A DNA stretch of 64,000 nucleotides from Colwellia sp. PAMC 21821 (lineage in GTDB: Bacteria; Pseudomonadota; Gammaproteobacteria; Enterobacterales; Alteromonadaceae). The notes under the pieces are model-generated. The model saw only the letters and a list, made by a program, of their open reading frames with translations, was not told the origin of the DNA and made no database searches. Positions 17,746 through 26,474 of this stretch are shown here, in pieces. The stretch lies in NCBI RefSeq assembly GCF_002077175.1, contig NZ_CP014943.1, forward strand, positions 2,728,001 through 2,792,000. Direction: 5' to 3'. How positions within the stretch are numbered: position 1 is the stretch's first letter; every line of letters begins with the position of its first letter. A program made the position numbers and the translations under genes.

Positions 17746-18063
17746 ATGCTCATGCCCTTCGTCGGTAACCCAAGAGAAAATATGCCCAAGGGCTTACCGT
17801 TTGAACTCAGTGACTACCTACAATTAATTGAATTAACCGGACGTTGCATAAGAGAGGGTAAACCCGGTTTCATCGAAGAAAGCCTACCGAGCATACTCAA
17901 CCGATTAAGCATATCGGCTGAAAACTGGTTAATCATCACGACAGAATTTAGAACTCAACTTCATGGCGCCATAGGTCACGAAGACGTGCTCAGTGATTAT
18001 TGTGAGCATCAACAAATAAAGCGACGACAAAACTTAAGTCATTGCAATAAACTCTTTGCGTAA
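17746..18063 (+). pseudogene. C-terminal fragment of a Y1 (IS200/REP-associated type) transposase
   Basis: The 105-aa frame (LMPFVGNPRENMPKGLPFEL, LTGRCIREGKPGFI, LPSILNRL, LHGAIGH, YCEHQQIKRRQN) matches, from memory, the tail of the large Y1-transposase-like proteins common in Shewanella and Colwellia. The catalytic N-terminal half with its HUH and Tyr is absent. The frame continues openly upstream of the ATG for a few codons, so this is a leftover, not a gene start. It lies between the photolyase cluster and the second cassette set. Confidence 0.65.
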
Positions 18064-18313
18064 ACACACGATTTTCCGATTTTATTGAAACACAACAACA
18101 TAAATTCAACGCGTCATTACTTGAGGGTGATACTTACCAGAAAATTGATGTTTTAGTGCAGCTTGGAGCTAAAGTGATAATTTCGTTTCTATCTTTTGAC
18201 AAAATCGCCATTTGATCATGACAATTAGCAAGATATTATAATATCGATGTTATGTGATTAGATTTTATTTAGAATGAGTGTCACTATTAACTAATTATGG
18301 CTCTGGTTTGTAA

Positions 18314-18391
18314 AACTAACCCACGTTCAGAGGCTAGCACCTCGTGGGGAGTCATTGTGTCTAGCAATATTATCGATACGGAGTGTTGAAT
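18314..18391 (+). other. Possible attC-like site before the HEPN-like gene
   Basis: GTTGAAT (18385-18391) fits GTTRRRY and overlaps the start codon of the next gene. AACTAAC (18314-18320) is an imperfect left core. Between them GCTAGCAC and GTGTCTAGC pair with one extra base, and CCCAC/GTGGG with GAGG/CCTC form another possible stem. It is weaker than sites A-C, E and F. The stretch 18064-18313 upstream holds nothing I recognise. Confidence 0.35.
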
Positions 18392-19289
18392 GACTAAGTG
18401 TCCTACTTGTATTCAAAATAAACCTTTAAAATCACATCTTTTTGAGCTTTCAGAGCTTTGCAAGTATTTAGGTAACTCAGTTGAATTTACTCAACATGGC
18501 TCTACTCGAATAGTTAAAACATCAGTTATTGGCGACTGGCTAAAGCTTGCTTCCCATTTAAAAAAAGTTGATATGGAGTGGTGGCGTTATAGAGATGAAA
18601 TGTCTGAAATGTATTGCCCTTCAGAAGTTGATGATGAGGCTTTAGATGAAGAACATTTTACAGAATACTCTACAGCTTTAACTCGTTTTATGTATGTTAC
18701 AAATGCAATGGAAGAAGCTTATCGGTTTATAGATAAGGAATATCATTCTTTAGACTCTGTAATTAATATGCCTAAAAATAAAAGACTTAGGGAGCCAAGC
18801 ATGAGATCTACCGTCGTTATTGACCTTATCCCTAAAGAATCTTTACCTGAAAATTTTTTCCATATAATGAGAAACTTAGAGATAACCTTTGGAAAGTACA
18901 TTAAGCACTTCTCATTAACAGTCAATGGCATAGTTGATGTAAAGCAAACCGATAACAGCGCTGGATTACATTTTATTAGGAATCTAAGAAATCATATTGC
19001 TCATGGGGTTTTTCCAATAATAGATAATCCGGAATATTGGGGGGGAGAAGATAAAAAGAGAAATTTATTAAATTTACTTTTTCATGCATGCAGAGCAAGT
19101 GCGATTTATATTCAAACAATCCTTTTGAGTTTTAATGACGGTTTTCAGTCCCAAGACTATTTTTATATGAAAGATGTTTGGGATGAAGAAGGGGATTATT
19201 TTGAAAGTAATTGTAAGATTGAATTAGCGAAATCGTTACATTTGAACGGTACATATAGTTTTGCAGAACCTGTGGAACCATATTGCTAA
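18390..19289 (+). CDS. HEPN-like protein with N-terminal CxxC, in a gene cassette
   Basis: A 299-aa soluble protein of unknown function. C4 and C7 (CPTC) near the start may bind metal. A long helical region follows (about 45-125). Residues 197-205 read RNLRNHIAHG, matching the Rx4H ribonuclease motif of HEPN domains (R200, H205). HEPN proteins often act as RNases in toxin or antiphage systems. No separate antitoxin or nucleotidyltransferase partner is adjacent. The gene is bounded by a possible attC upstream and a clear attC-like site overlapping its stop, so it occupies a cassette. The HEPN call is by motif only. Confidence 0.6.
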   Translation: MTKCPTCIQNKPLKSHLFELSELCKYLGNSVEFTQHGSTRIVKTSVIGDWLKLASHLKKVDMEWWRYRDEMSEMYCPSEVDDEALDEEHFTEYSTALTRFMYVTNAMEEAYRFIDKEYHSLDSVINMPKNKRLREPSMRSTVVIDLIPKESLPENFFHIMRNLEITFGKYIKHFSLTVNGIVDVKQTDNSAGLHFIRNLRNHIAHGVFPIIDNPEYWGGEDKKRNLLNLLFHACRASAIYIQTILLSFNDGFQSQDYFYMKDVWDEEGDYFESNCKIELAKSLHLNGTYSFAEPVEPYC

Positions 19290-19383
19290 CAAGGCGTTTA
19301 AACGGAACTAAAACAGTTGGTTAGGTTTCGCTTCGCTACACATTATAACCAACAATTTTAGTCCGATTAACGCGGCGTTTTAG
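19284..19383 (+). other. attC-like site E
   Basis: The 100-bp site begins TGCTAACAAGGCG at the stop of the HEPN-like gene and ends GGCGTTTTAG. The arms pair: CGGAACTAAAACAGTTGGTTA against TAACCAACAATTTTAGTCCG, with unpaired single bases as in attC. TTAACGCGGCG answers the left GCGTTTAA. It shares TTAAACGGAA and ACAGTTGG with site B. The right core deviates from GTTRRRY. Confidence 0.65.
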
Positions 19384-19423
19384 TTTTTTCAAAGCATCAA
19401 GGGTGCTTAAAAGGATTTAGAAT

Positions 19424-19699
19424 ATGTATAAAATAGTATTGTTACTTTTAATATTAAGTTGCTCAGCCTGTGTAGTATTACCAGAAAAATACCGCTCTCA
19501 AAAATATAAATGCGCATTATCGAGTGATATGAAGGTATTAAAGTTAGTTAATTTAACTGATGGTGATACTAGCTTTTATGAGTGGAATGATGAGTTATTG
19601 GCAATTATTACTATACCAACATCCGCTATAATTTCAGGTACATATGTTTTAGTTAATAATATCTACCATATCGGTGAAAAACAGATAAAGTGTAGCTAA
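19424..19699 (+). CDS. Small predicted lipoprotein in a gene cassette
   Basis: A 91-aa protein with a short signal peptide and a lipobox-like end (LILSCSAC), so probably a lipoprotein. The mature part has a tyrosine- and lysine-rich stretch, then a hydrophobic segment (ITIPTSAIISGTYVLVNNIY) and a terminal Cys (KQIKCS) that could pair with the Cys in YKCAL. The function is unknown. An AAGGA-like site precedes the ATG. It lies between attC-like sites E and F, one gene per cassette. Confidence 0.65.
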   Translation: MYKIVLLLLILSCSACVVLPEKYRSQKYKCALSSDMKVLKLVNLTDGDTSFYEWNDELLAIITIPTSAIISGTYVLVNNIYHIGEKQIKCS

Positions 19700-19804
19700 C
19701 CAAAAACTATAAGTCATTTCAGCAGGACAAAAAACAGCTGGTTTTTGCTCGTGCCTCGCTAATTTTAACCAGCCATTTTATTGCCTCTGAATGAGGCGTT
19801 GGTG
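19694..19804 (+). other. attC-like site F
   Basis: It begins AGCTAAC at the stop of the lipoprotein gene and ends GAGGCGTTGGTG. GCTGGTTTTT and the later AACCAGC form the inner arms. Words TATAAGTCATTT, CAGGACAAA, TTTTGCTC and AATGAGG match site C in order, which shows that sites in the two cassette sets belong to one family. Confidence 0.65.
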
Positions 19805-19813
19805 CAAGGATTT

Positions 19814-20355
19814 GTGGTGAAATTTAGTCGAAAAGATATTATCTCTATTTTTATTGCTTTTTATTTTATATTTTTAATGTTTTATGGCTCAAGATCTTGG
19901 TTTTACCCTTCTAGTTCTATTGCTTTATCAATGTATGCATTTGTACAGCTAGCAACGATTTACTTAGCTATTATTATGTTTAAATCCCCAATTAGGTTAA
20001 CTAAAACTAAATATGGTGAAGTTAAAAAACCGATAGCTATTCTGGGCATAATCTTTATATTTCCAGCAATATTTTGGTTACCCCTTTCTATTGGTTTACC
20101 AGTCCAAATTTCACTATTTCTATCGCCCAATGAAAAAATATTAACTACTGTTAGTTCAGTAGATAGCAGAAGTAGAAGATGTCATAATAAAATTGCATTT
20201 ACGGATATGGATATTTTTTAAAATTTGGAATCTGTGTTAATAAAGATATTGTTGGTTCGTATCAAAAAGGTGATAAAGTTGAATTCATAGTAAATAAAAG
20301 CATACTTGGAATCAGAATTTATTCATTTAAAAGTACGGCTAACAACACGCCCTGA
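19814..20355 (+). pseudogene. Frameshifted membrane-protein gene in a cassette
   Basis: The first part (19814-20221) starts at GTG after AAGGA and encodes about 135 aa with three or four hydrophobic helices. It stops at TAA within ATTTTTTAAAA. In the -1 frame the reading continues without break for about 45 codons (LKFGICVNKDIVGSYQKGDK, then VEFIVNKSILGIRIYSF) to TGA at 20353. A single lost T in the T6 tract, or -1 slippage on it, would explain this. The function is unknown. It precedes a half attC (GGCTAAC at 20337), so it is the last cassette of this set. Confidence 0.6.
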
Positions 20356-20385
20356 GGTGGACAACAAATATAATTAGCGTTCTGA
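20337..20385 (+). other. Truncated attC-like site G
   Basis: GGCTAACAACACGCC overlaps the end of the frameshifted cassette gene and resembles attC left arms. A degenerate partner (TTAGCGTTCTGAG) follows at about 20373-20385, but no good stem is formed. It marks the right limit of the recognisable cassette sequence. Confidence 0.35.
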
Positions 20386-20685
20386 GATGAAAAAAACTGG
20401 CCGCTATGACCTTACATCAGTCCCTGAAACATCGAGTGATTTGTAGTTAAAATTCACCCCTAATATGTTTATAAGTTAACAAAAGTTAATGTCGTCTTTG
20501 TTATCTGCTGCCGTAAACCACAACAAACACCTAATGTCCGCAATGTCGTGAAAGTAGCCATAAGATCAACTTAAAGCTTGGTAGCTTTAAATAATAAAAT
20601 CTACTCTTCGTAGTTATTTCTGCTGAGTTATTCAGTCGTACAACCAGCTAACATAATATTAGTTCTAGTATGGGCTAATTAAGCT
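20386..20685. other. Intergenic region, no gene recognised
   Basis: 300 bp with stop codons in every frame and no recognised structure. It separates the degraded cassettes from the chromosomal phosphotransferase gene. It could be decayed cassette or transposon sequence. Confidence 0.35.
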
Positions 20686-21792
20686 TTATTTATACGTAGC
20701 GTTTAGTGCAGGCGTTGATAGTACAATGTCTGTTAACAAAGACTCTTGCTGGCAAAATAATTTATAGAGTTGTAATTGATTTTCTGCTCTGACTAAATTG
20801 TGGCGGGCATAAGTGGTTTTAAAATATCGATCGCCATTTAAGAAGTCAGTTAAAAAACGGGTGCTGAGCATAAAGGGCATCAATTTGATGCCACATAATA
20901 AGCTCGTTCGTTCAATTTCACTTAGTGAGCCATTAAAACCTGCAACATAAGCACTTGTGAGTGCCGTTAGCATATTCCAATCAATTGACATATTATCGAG
21001 ATCAGCACTATCTTCGGCAATGGATGCACAGCAAGTGCGTACCATGTCGCCAAAATCATGCATCAAATAACCTGCCATACAAGTGTCTAAGTCAATCACC
21101 GCGACTGGTTTGTTAGTCTCTGTGCTAAAAAGTAGGTTGTTAATTTTTGTGTCGTTATGGGTGACACGCAAGGGTAAGCTTTTCGTTGTTTTTACAATAT
21201 TGTCGATAAAATTTTGCTGAGATTGAATAAACTGAATACTTGCTTGAGCGGCAATTAATAATGGCTTTGACGCGTTATCTATTGCTTGGTTAAGCTGTAC
21301 TATTCGCATCGACAAATCATGAAACTGTGTAATGATTTCTGCTAGACTTTCGCTGTTAAAATCACTGAGTGCAGCTGTAAATTGTGCAAAGGCATTGGCG
21401 ACAGTGCTTGCTTGCTCTACGTTAGCTATTGACTCAACAGTATAACAGTTGGGAATGTAATGCAGACTGCGCCAATATTGTCCTTGTACAACAACATGGT
21501 TTTTATTGTCTGTAGTACGTAGCTGGCAAACAGGCGTTAAAGCATAGCGGTTATTATCCGACTTAACCTGTAAGTGCGAACTGATCTGGTCGGCATTGTT
21601 TGTTACATTCAGTGGCGAAGTAAAAACCTGTTGATTTAAACATTGTAAAACAAAGGTTTTATCAGTGGTTTTTACTAAGTATGTGTTGTTTATTAGGCCA
21701 TTACCCAATAAAGATATTTGGCAATCATCAATAGAATAACCAAATTTCGGTAATACTAAGGCTAATATTTCATTCGTTATGGACTGAGTCAT
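20686..21792 (-). CDS. Phosphotransferase family protein (APH/NahK-like kinase)
   Basis: A 368-aa soluble kinase-fold protein. The catalytic loop reads LRVTHNDTKINNLLF and the metal-binding part VAVIDLDTCMAGYLMHDFGDM, both diagnostic of aminoglycoside phosphotransferase-like enzymes. The overall form is closest to N-acetylhexosamine 1-kinase-type members that phosphorylate sugars. The real substrate is unknown. It ends the accessory zone and shares its direction with the LysR gene 190 bp upstream. Confidence 0.75.
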   Translation of the reverse strand: MTQSITNEILALVLPKFGYSIDDCQISLLGNGLINNTYLVKTTDKTFVLQCLNQQVFTSPLNVTNNADQISSHLQVKSDNNRYALTPVCQLRTTDNKNHVVVQGQYWRSLHYIPNCYTVESIANVEQASTVANAFAQFTAALSDFNSESLAEIITQFHDLSMRIVQLNQAIDNASKPLLIAAQASIQFIQSQQNFIDNIVKTTKSLPLRVTHNDTKINNLLFSTETNKPVAVIDLDTCMAGYLMHDFGDMVRTCCASIAEDSADLDNMSIDWNMLTALTSAYVAGFNGSLSEIERTSLLCGIKLMPFMLSTRFLTDFLNGDRYFKTTYARHNLVRAENQLQLYKLFCQQESLLTDIVLSTPALNATYK

Positions 21793-21983
21793 GTTGGGTG
21801 AATAACTTCTGAGAATATGACGACATATAGGCGCCTAATGTTGTCTGTATGTTAAGGCATAGCTGATTATATGGGAAGTTTTCATTACTTTGATACAGTG
21901 TTGCTGTAAAGGTTGGCTGGTTATAATTGTTTCGTTAGGGGGTTGTTTAGTAAAACATAAAATTCATCGATGACCCGCTATGC

Positions 21984-22814
21984 TTAATGCGCATGTTTAT
22001 GGGCTAATCGTTTTAAATTATTAATAGCTTTTGACGATGCGGTGTAAGCTAATACAATTTCACGGGTTGATTGCAAGCCAACTATAGGCCTGAAAACTAC
22101 GTCACTGCGTTTAATAATTTCACTATGCGCGGGTAAAAATGCGCAGCCTAAACCAGCATGTACCAAGCCAAGTGCATAATCGATGGTTGTTATTTTTGCC
22201 CGTACATCAAGGCTAACGCCTGAGATCGCTAAAGTGTCTTGTAGGTGATCCCAAGCACTGCAAGGCGTACGCTGAATAAAAGGTAAGCCGTCTAGCTGTT
22301 GAATTGTAACGGTATCTTTAAGTGCTAATATATGATCATACGGTAGGGCAAGTAAGTAATCTTCATGCCACATGTCAATGTACTGCTCATTTTCATGGAG
22401 TTCATCTTTTAAAATAATGCGTGCATCAACATTTTCAGTATGTGGTACTAAAGTCAATTCGACAGAAGGGTTTGCGGAGGTAAATTCTTTTAACAATAAG
22501 CTCATGCGTTCGACACCTAAGCCGCGAGTAACACCTAGGTTGAAGGGGTGCTTATTGGTTTTTTCTGAAAAAACGCTTTTAATTGCGCCTGCTTGTCCTA
22601 ACAACTGTTTCGCCAATGGAAATAATTTTTTACCTTGCTCTGAAGGCGTTACGCCACGCGCATGACGAATAAAAAGTTGCACTTTAAGTTGTTGCTCAAG
22701 TTGGGCTATTGCTGCTGATATTGAAGGCTGAGCGATAAAACATGCTTTTGCAGCAGCACTAAAACTTTTTAGCTCATAGACCGAAATAAAATACTTCAGT
22801 GACTTTAAATCCAT
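21984..22814 (-). CDS. LysR-family transcriptional regulator
   Basis: A 276-aa regulator. The N-terminal winged HTH is classic LysR (LKYFISVYELKSFSAAAKACFIAQPSISAAIAQLE). Residues of about 90-276 form the effector-binding domain. It is divergent from the glutaryl-CoA dehydrogenase gene with 127 bp between starts, the usual layout for a LysR protein and its target, so it probably controls gcdH in response to a lysine or tryptophan degradation intermediate. That role is inferred from position. Confidence 0.88.
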   Translation of the reverse strand: MDLKSLKYFISVYELKSFSAAAKACFIAQPSISAAIAQLEQQLKVQLFIRHARGVTPSEQGKKLFPLAKQLLGQAGAIKSVFSEKTNKHPFNLGVTRGLGVERMSLLLKEFTSANPSVELTLVPHTENVDARIILKDELHENEQYIDMWHEDYLLALPYDHILALKDTVTIQQLDGLPFIQRTPCSAWDHLQDTLAISGVSLDVRAKITTIDYALGLVHAGLGCAFLPAHSEIIKRSDVVFRPIVGLQSTREIVLAYTASSKAINNLKRLAHKHAH

Positions 22815-22941
22815 AATAAACTTAGTTGGCTTAGGTATAGCTTTAAACTATATCAGTTAAAGGTAAATAATGTTTTAACTTTGGCTAGTATTTGCTTATT
22901 ATTTTTGCACTTAATTATTTTTCAGCTTAACAGGTAATTTC

Positions 22942-24135
22942 ATGTCTAATTCAAACAGTGCAAACCGTCCTTCGTTTAAATGGCAAGATCCACTTTTATT
23001 GGAATCTTTATTGTCTGAAGAGGAGCGAATGATCCGTGACAGTGCGCATCAATATTGCCAAGAAAAACTCATGCCAAGAATATTAATGGCCAATCGCAAT
23101 GAAGTATTCGATGTTGAAATTATGCGCGAGCTAGGTGCACTGGGCTTATTAGGCGCAACATTGCCTGAAAAATATGGCTGTGCTGGCGTGAATTATGTTA
23201 CTTACGGCTTAGTTGCTCGTGAAGTGGAGCGCGTTGATAGTGGCTATCGCAGCGCGATGAGTGTGCAGTCGTCGTTAGTTATGCATCCGATTTATGCTTA
23301 TGGCAGTGAAGAGCAACGGATGAAATATTTACCTAAATTAGCGTCTGGCGAATACATTGGTTGTTTTGGCTTAACTGAGCCAAATTCAGGTTCAGATCCT
23401 GCCAGTATGACGACTCATGCCAAAGCGGTAGAGGGTGGTTTTCGCATGACAGGTAATAAAATGTGGATCACGAACTCACCCGTGGCCGATATTTTTGTGG
23501 TTTGGGGCAAACTTGATGGCGTAATTCGTGGCTTTGTTTTAGAAAAAGGCATGGAAGGGTTAAGCGCACCAAAAATTGAAGGTAAATTTTCATTACGTGC
23601 ATCAATTACCGGTGAAATCGTGATGGATAACGTTTTTGTGCCAAGCGAAAACTTATTGCCGAATGTTAAAGGGTTATCAGGTCCATTTGGTTGTTTGAAT
23701 AAAGCACGCTACGGCATTGCCTGGGGCGCTTTAGGTGCGGCTGAGTTTTGTTGGCATGGTGCGCGTCAATACACCCTTGACCGTGAACAATTTGGTCGTC
23801 CTTTGGCGGCAACACAGTTAATTCAGAAAAAATTAGCCGATATGCAAACCGATATTACCACCGGGTTATTGGCTTGTTTGCAAGTGGGTCGCTTAATGGA
23901 TTCGGACCAATTAGCGCCAGAAGCCATATCGCTGATTAAACGTAATTCATGTGGTAAAGCATTAGAAATTGCTCGAACTGCCCGCGATATGCATGGTGGT
24001 AACGGTATTGCTGATGAGTTTCATATTATTCGCCATATGATGAATCTTGAAGCGGTAAATACCTATGAGGGTACGCATGATGTGCATGCCTTGATACTCG
24101 GTAGAGCACAAACCGGTTTGCAAGCATTCTACTAA
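22942..24135 (+). CDS. gcdH: Glutaryl-CoA dehydrogenase
   Basis: A 397-aa acyl-CoA dehydrogenase. It oxidises and decarboxylates glutaryl-CoA to crotonyl-CoA using FAD and passes electrons to ETF, in lysine and tryptophan breakdown. Features that point to GCDH are the substrate-binding Arg in [15 protein letters not shown] (R103), the FAD motifs [13 protein letters not shown] and [15 protein letters not shown], and the catalytic Glu in NTYEGTHD (E376). Length and start agree with the family. It has its own terminator at 24151. Confidence 0.92.
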   Translation: MSNSNSANRPSFKWQDPLLLESLLSEEERMIRDSAHQYCQEKLMPRILMANRNEVFDVEIMRELGALGLLGATLPEKYGCAGVNYVTYGLVAREVERVDSGYRSAMSVQSSLVMHPIYAYGSEEQRMKYLPKLASGEYIGCFGLTEPNSGSDPASMTTHAKAVEGGFRMTGNKMWITNSPVADIFVVWGKLDGVIRGFVLEKGMEGLSAPKIEGKFSLRASITGEIVMDNVFVPSENLLPNVKGLSGPFGCLNKARYGIAWGALGAAEFCWHGARQYTLDREQFGRPLAATQLIQKKLADMQTDITTGLLACLQVGRLMDSDQLAPEAISLIKRNSCGKALEIARTARDMHGGNGIADEFHIIRHMMNLEAVNTYEGTHDVHALILGRAQTGLQAFY

Positions 24136-24150
24136 AAATATTACACAGAT

Positions 24151-24171
24151 AAGGCGTATTTGATACGCCTT
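24151..24171 (+). terminator. Terminator after gcdH
   Basis: AAGGCGTAT and ATACGCCTT form a 9-bp stem with a 3-nt loop followed by TTATTT. It separates gcdH from the E1 gene. Confidence 0.8.
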
Positions 24172-24269
24172 TTATTTACCCATTATTTAATGTTTTTTGT
24201 TCCTAAGTCGCATTAATCAAAGTGGTATAAATCTTAAGCACAATAATAAAAATATTCCGTGGAGATATC

Positions 24270-26474
24270 ATGTCTGATCGTAATCAGTTGGTGAAAGAAA
24301 ACTTTATCAACTTTGTTCGCGCCCAAACCTTGCCTGACTCAACTTGCACTTTAACTCCTGAAGCTGTTGGACTCAGTTCAGCTGATGTCATTGATCTATT
24401 TGAAACGCAAGTGATGAGTCGACACCTTGATTTGCAATCACGGGTGATGCAGAAAAAAGGCCAAAGCTTTTATACCATTGGTAGCTCTGGTCATGAGGGT
24501 AATGCGGCTTATGCCAAAGCTTTTCGTCCAACAGATATGGCATTTTTACATTATCGTAGTGGCGCGTTTGTTATACAGCGTAGTAAGCAAGTGCCAGGAC
24601 AAACGATTTTATATGACATGCTGTTGTCATTTGCGGCCTCAAAAGATGATCCTATTTCGGGTGGGCGTCATAAAGTACTGGGAAGTAAAGCGCTCTCAAT
24701 TCCACCGCAAACAAGTACCATAGCGTCGCATTTACCTAAAGCGATGGGCGCGGCTTATAGCATTCCGTTAGCAAAACGTTTAGCGCATAAAGGTGAGATC
24801 CCAGACGATGGCGTTATTATTTGTAATTTTGGTGATGCTTCCTCGAATCATTCCACCACGCAAGGGGCGATAAACAGCACAGCTTGGGCCGCTTATCAGT
24901 CGATTCCTATGCCCATTGTGTTTGTCTGTGAAGATAATGGTATTGGTATTTCAACAGCTACACCGGAAGGCTGGATTGCCGCCAACTATGAAAATAGAGC
25001 CGGATTAACTTATCTTTATTGTGATGGCTTGAATATTTTAGATACTTACAAAACCGCAAAAGAAGCTGAACGTATTGCTCGAGAATTGCGTAAACCGGTA
25101 TTTTTGCATATCCGCACCGTGCGTATTTTGGGGCACGCTGGCTCTGACGCTGAGTTTGTTTATCGTGATATGGCCGACATTACGGCAACAGAGTTTCAAG
25201 ACCCACTGTTACATACCGCGCGTATTATTTTAGAAAACGAAATTTTAACGGCTGAACAGCTGATTGAAATTTACCAAAATGTAGAAAAGCGCATTGCTGT
25301 TATTGCTGACAATGCCGCTAGTAAAGCTAAGCTGACCAGCGCTGATGCAGTCATGGCTAGCATTATACCTAATGTGCAAAAAGCACGTAGTTCTTTGGTG
25401 GTTAGCGATGAAGCCCGTTCAGAAATATTCAAACATGAAAAACACAATCTCCCTAAAAAACAACATTTAGCAAAATTGATTAATTGGGCATTAATGGATT
25501 TGATGGCTGAATACCCCAATATTGTGATGTGTGGTGAAGATATTGGCAAAAAAGGCGGTGTTTATAACGTAACGGCAAAATTATGCGAACGTTTTGGCAA
25601 AAGCCGGGTGATTAATACTTTATTAGATGAGCAAACTATTTTAGGTACTGCCATCGGCTTAGCGCATAACGGCTTTTTACCGATACCTGAAATTCAATTT
25701 CTAGCTTATGTACACAACGCTGAAGATCAAATTCGGGGCGAAGCAGCAACATTACCATTTTTCTCAAATGGGCAATTTACTAACCCTATGGTGATTCGTA
25801 TTGCTGGCTTAGCTTATCAAAAAGGCTTTGGTGGCCATTTCCATAACGATAACTCTTTTGCCGTTTTTCGTGATATTCCAGGTTTAATTATTGCGTGTCC
25901 GTCAAATGGTGCTGACGCGGTTGAAATGATGCGAGCCAGTGTGCGCTTAGCGCAAGAGCAGCAACGTATGGTGATATTTTTAGAACCAATAGCTTTGTAC
26001 ATGGCGAAAGATTTACATCAAGAAGGTGATGGGTTGTGGACCTTTGAATATCAACCTCCGACGTTGACAGACAGCAGTATCGATTTAGGCGTTAAGGTTG
26101 CCGGTTCTGGCAAACAATTGTGTATTTTAACCTACGGCAATGGTAATTACTTATCGCGCCAGGCCCAAGCTAAATTAGCCGAGCAGGGCATTGATGCGCG
26201 AGTTGTTGATTTACGTTGGCTAGCACCGTTAGATGAGCAAGGCATTTTGGCGCAAGTAAAAGATTGTCAGCATGTGCTGATTGTTGATGAATGTCGTCAA
26301 ACTGGCTCAATTAGTGAAGCCCTAGTGACTTTAATTCATGAGCAAACAAGTAAATGTCCTAAAATAAAACGCGTTACCGCCAGTGACAGTTTCATTCCCC
26401 TTGGTGCTGCAGCCTATGAGGTATTACCATCGGTTGATAATATTGTCGATGCTGCGAAGGAGATTTGCCAATGA
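24270..26474 (+). CDS. Fused alpha/beta E1 subunit of a 2-oxoacid dehydrogenase
   Basis: A 734-aa thiamine-diphosphate enzyme joining E1 alpha and E1 beta. The alpha part (about 1-370) has GSSGHEGNAA, FLHYRSGAF and the ThDP motif starting GDASSNH and ending CEDNG. The beta part (about 395-734) has MCGEDIGKKGGVYNVT, DEQTILGTAIG and IRIAGLAYQKGFGGHFHND. Such fusions decarboxylate branched-chain or related 2-oxo acids. No E2 (lipoyl) or E3 gene is adjacent, so its acyl acceptor is unclear. GGAG precedes the start, and the stop overlaps the malonyltransferase-like start. Confidence 0.88.
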   Translation: MSDRNQLVKENFINFVRAQTLPDSTCTLTPEAVGLSSADVIDLFETQVMSRHLDLQSRVMQKKGQSFYTIGSSGHEGNAAYAKAFRPTDMAFLHYRSGAFVIQRSKQVPGQTILYDMLLSFAASKDDPISGGRHKVLGSKALSIPPQTSTIASHLPKAMGAAYSIPLAKRLAHKGEIPDDGVIICNFGDASSNHSTTQGAINSTAWAAYQSIPMPIVFVCEDNGIGISTATPEGWIAANYENRAGLTYLYCDGLNILDTYKTAKEAERIARELRKPVFLHIRTVRILGHAGSDAEFVYRDMADITATEFQDPLLHTARIILENEILTAEQLIEIYQNVEKRIAVIADNAASKAKLTSADAVMASIIPNVQKARSSLVVSDEARSEIFKHEKHNLPKKQHLAKLINWALMDLMAEYPNIVMCGEDIGKKGGVYNVTAKLCERFGKSRVINTLLDEQTILGTAIGLAHNGFLPIPEIQFLAYVHNAEDQIRGEAATLPFFSNGQFTNPMVIRIAGLAYQKGFGGHFHNDNSFAVFRDIPGLIIACPSNGADAVEMMRASVRLAQEQQRMVIFLEPIALYMAKDLHQEGDGLWTFEYQPPTLTDSSIDLGVKVAGSGKQLCILTYGNGNYLSRQAQAKLAEQGIDARVVDLRWLAPLDEQGILAQVKDCQHVLIVDECRQTGSISEALVTLIHEQTSKCPKIKRVTASDSFIPLGAAAYEVLPSVDNIVDAAKEICQ

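Noticed and set aside
20386..20685. Possible decayed gene between the cassette set and the phosphotransferase
   Set aside because: Stops occur in all frames and no motif could be recognised.
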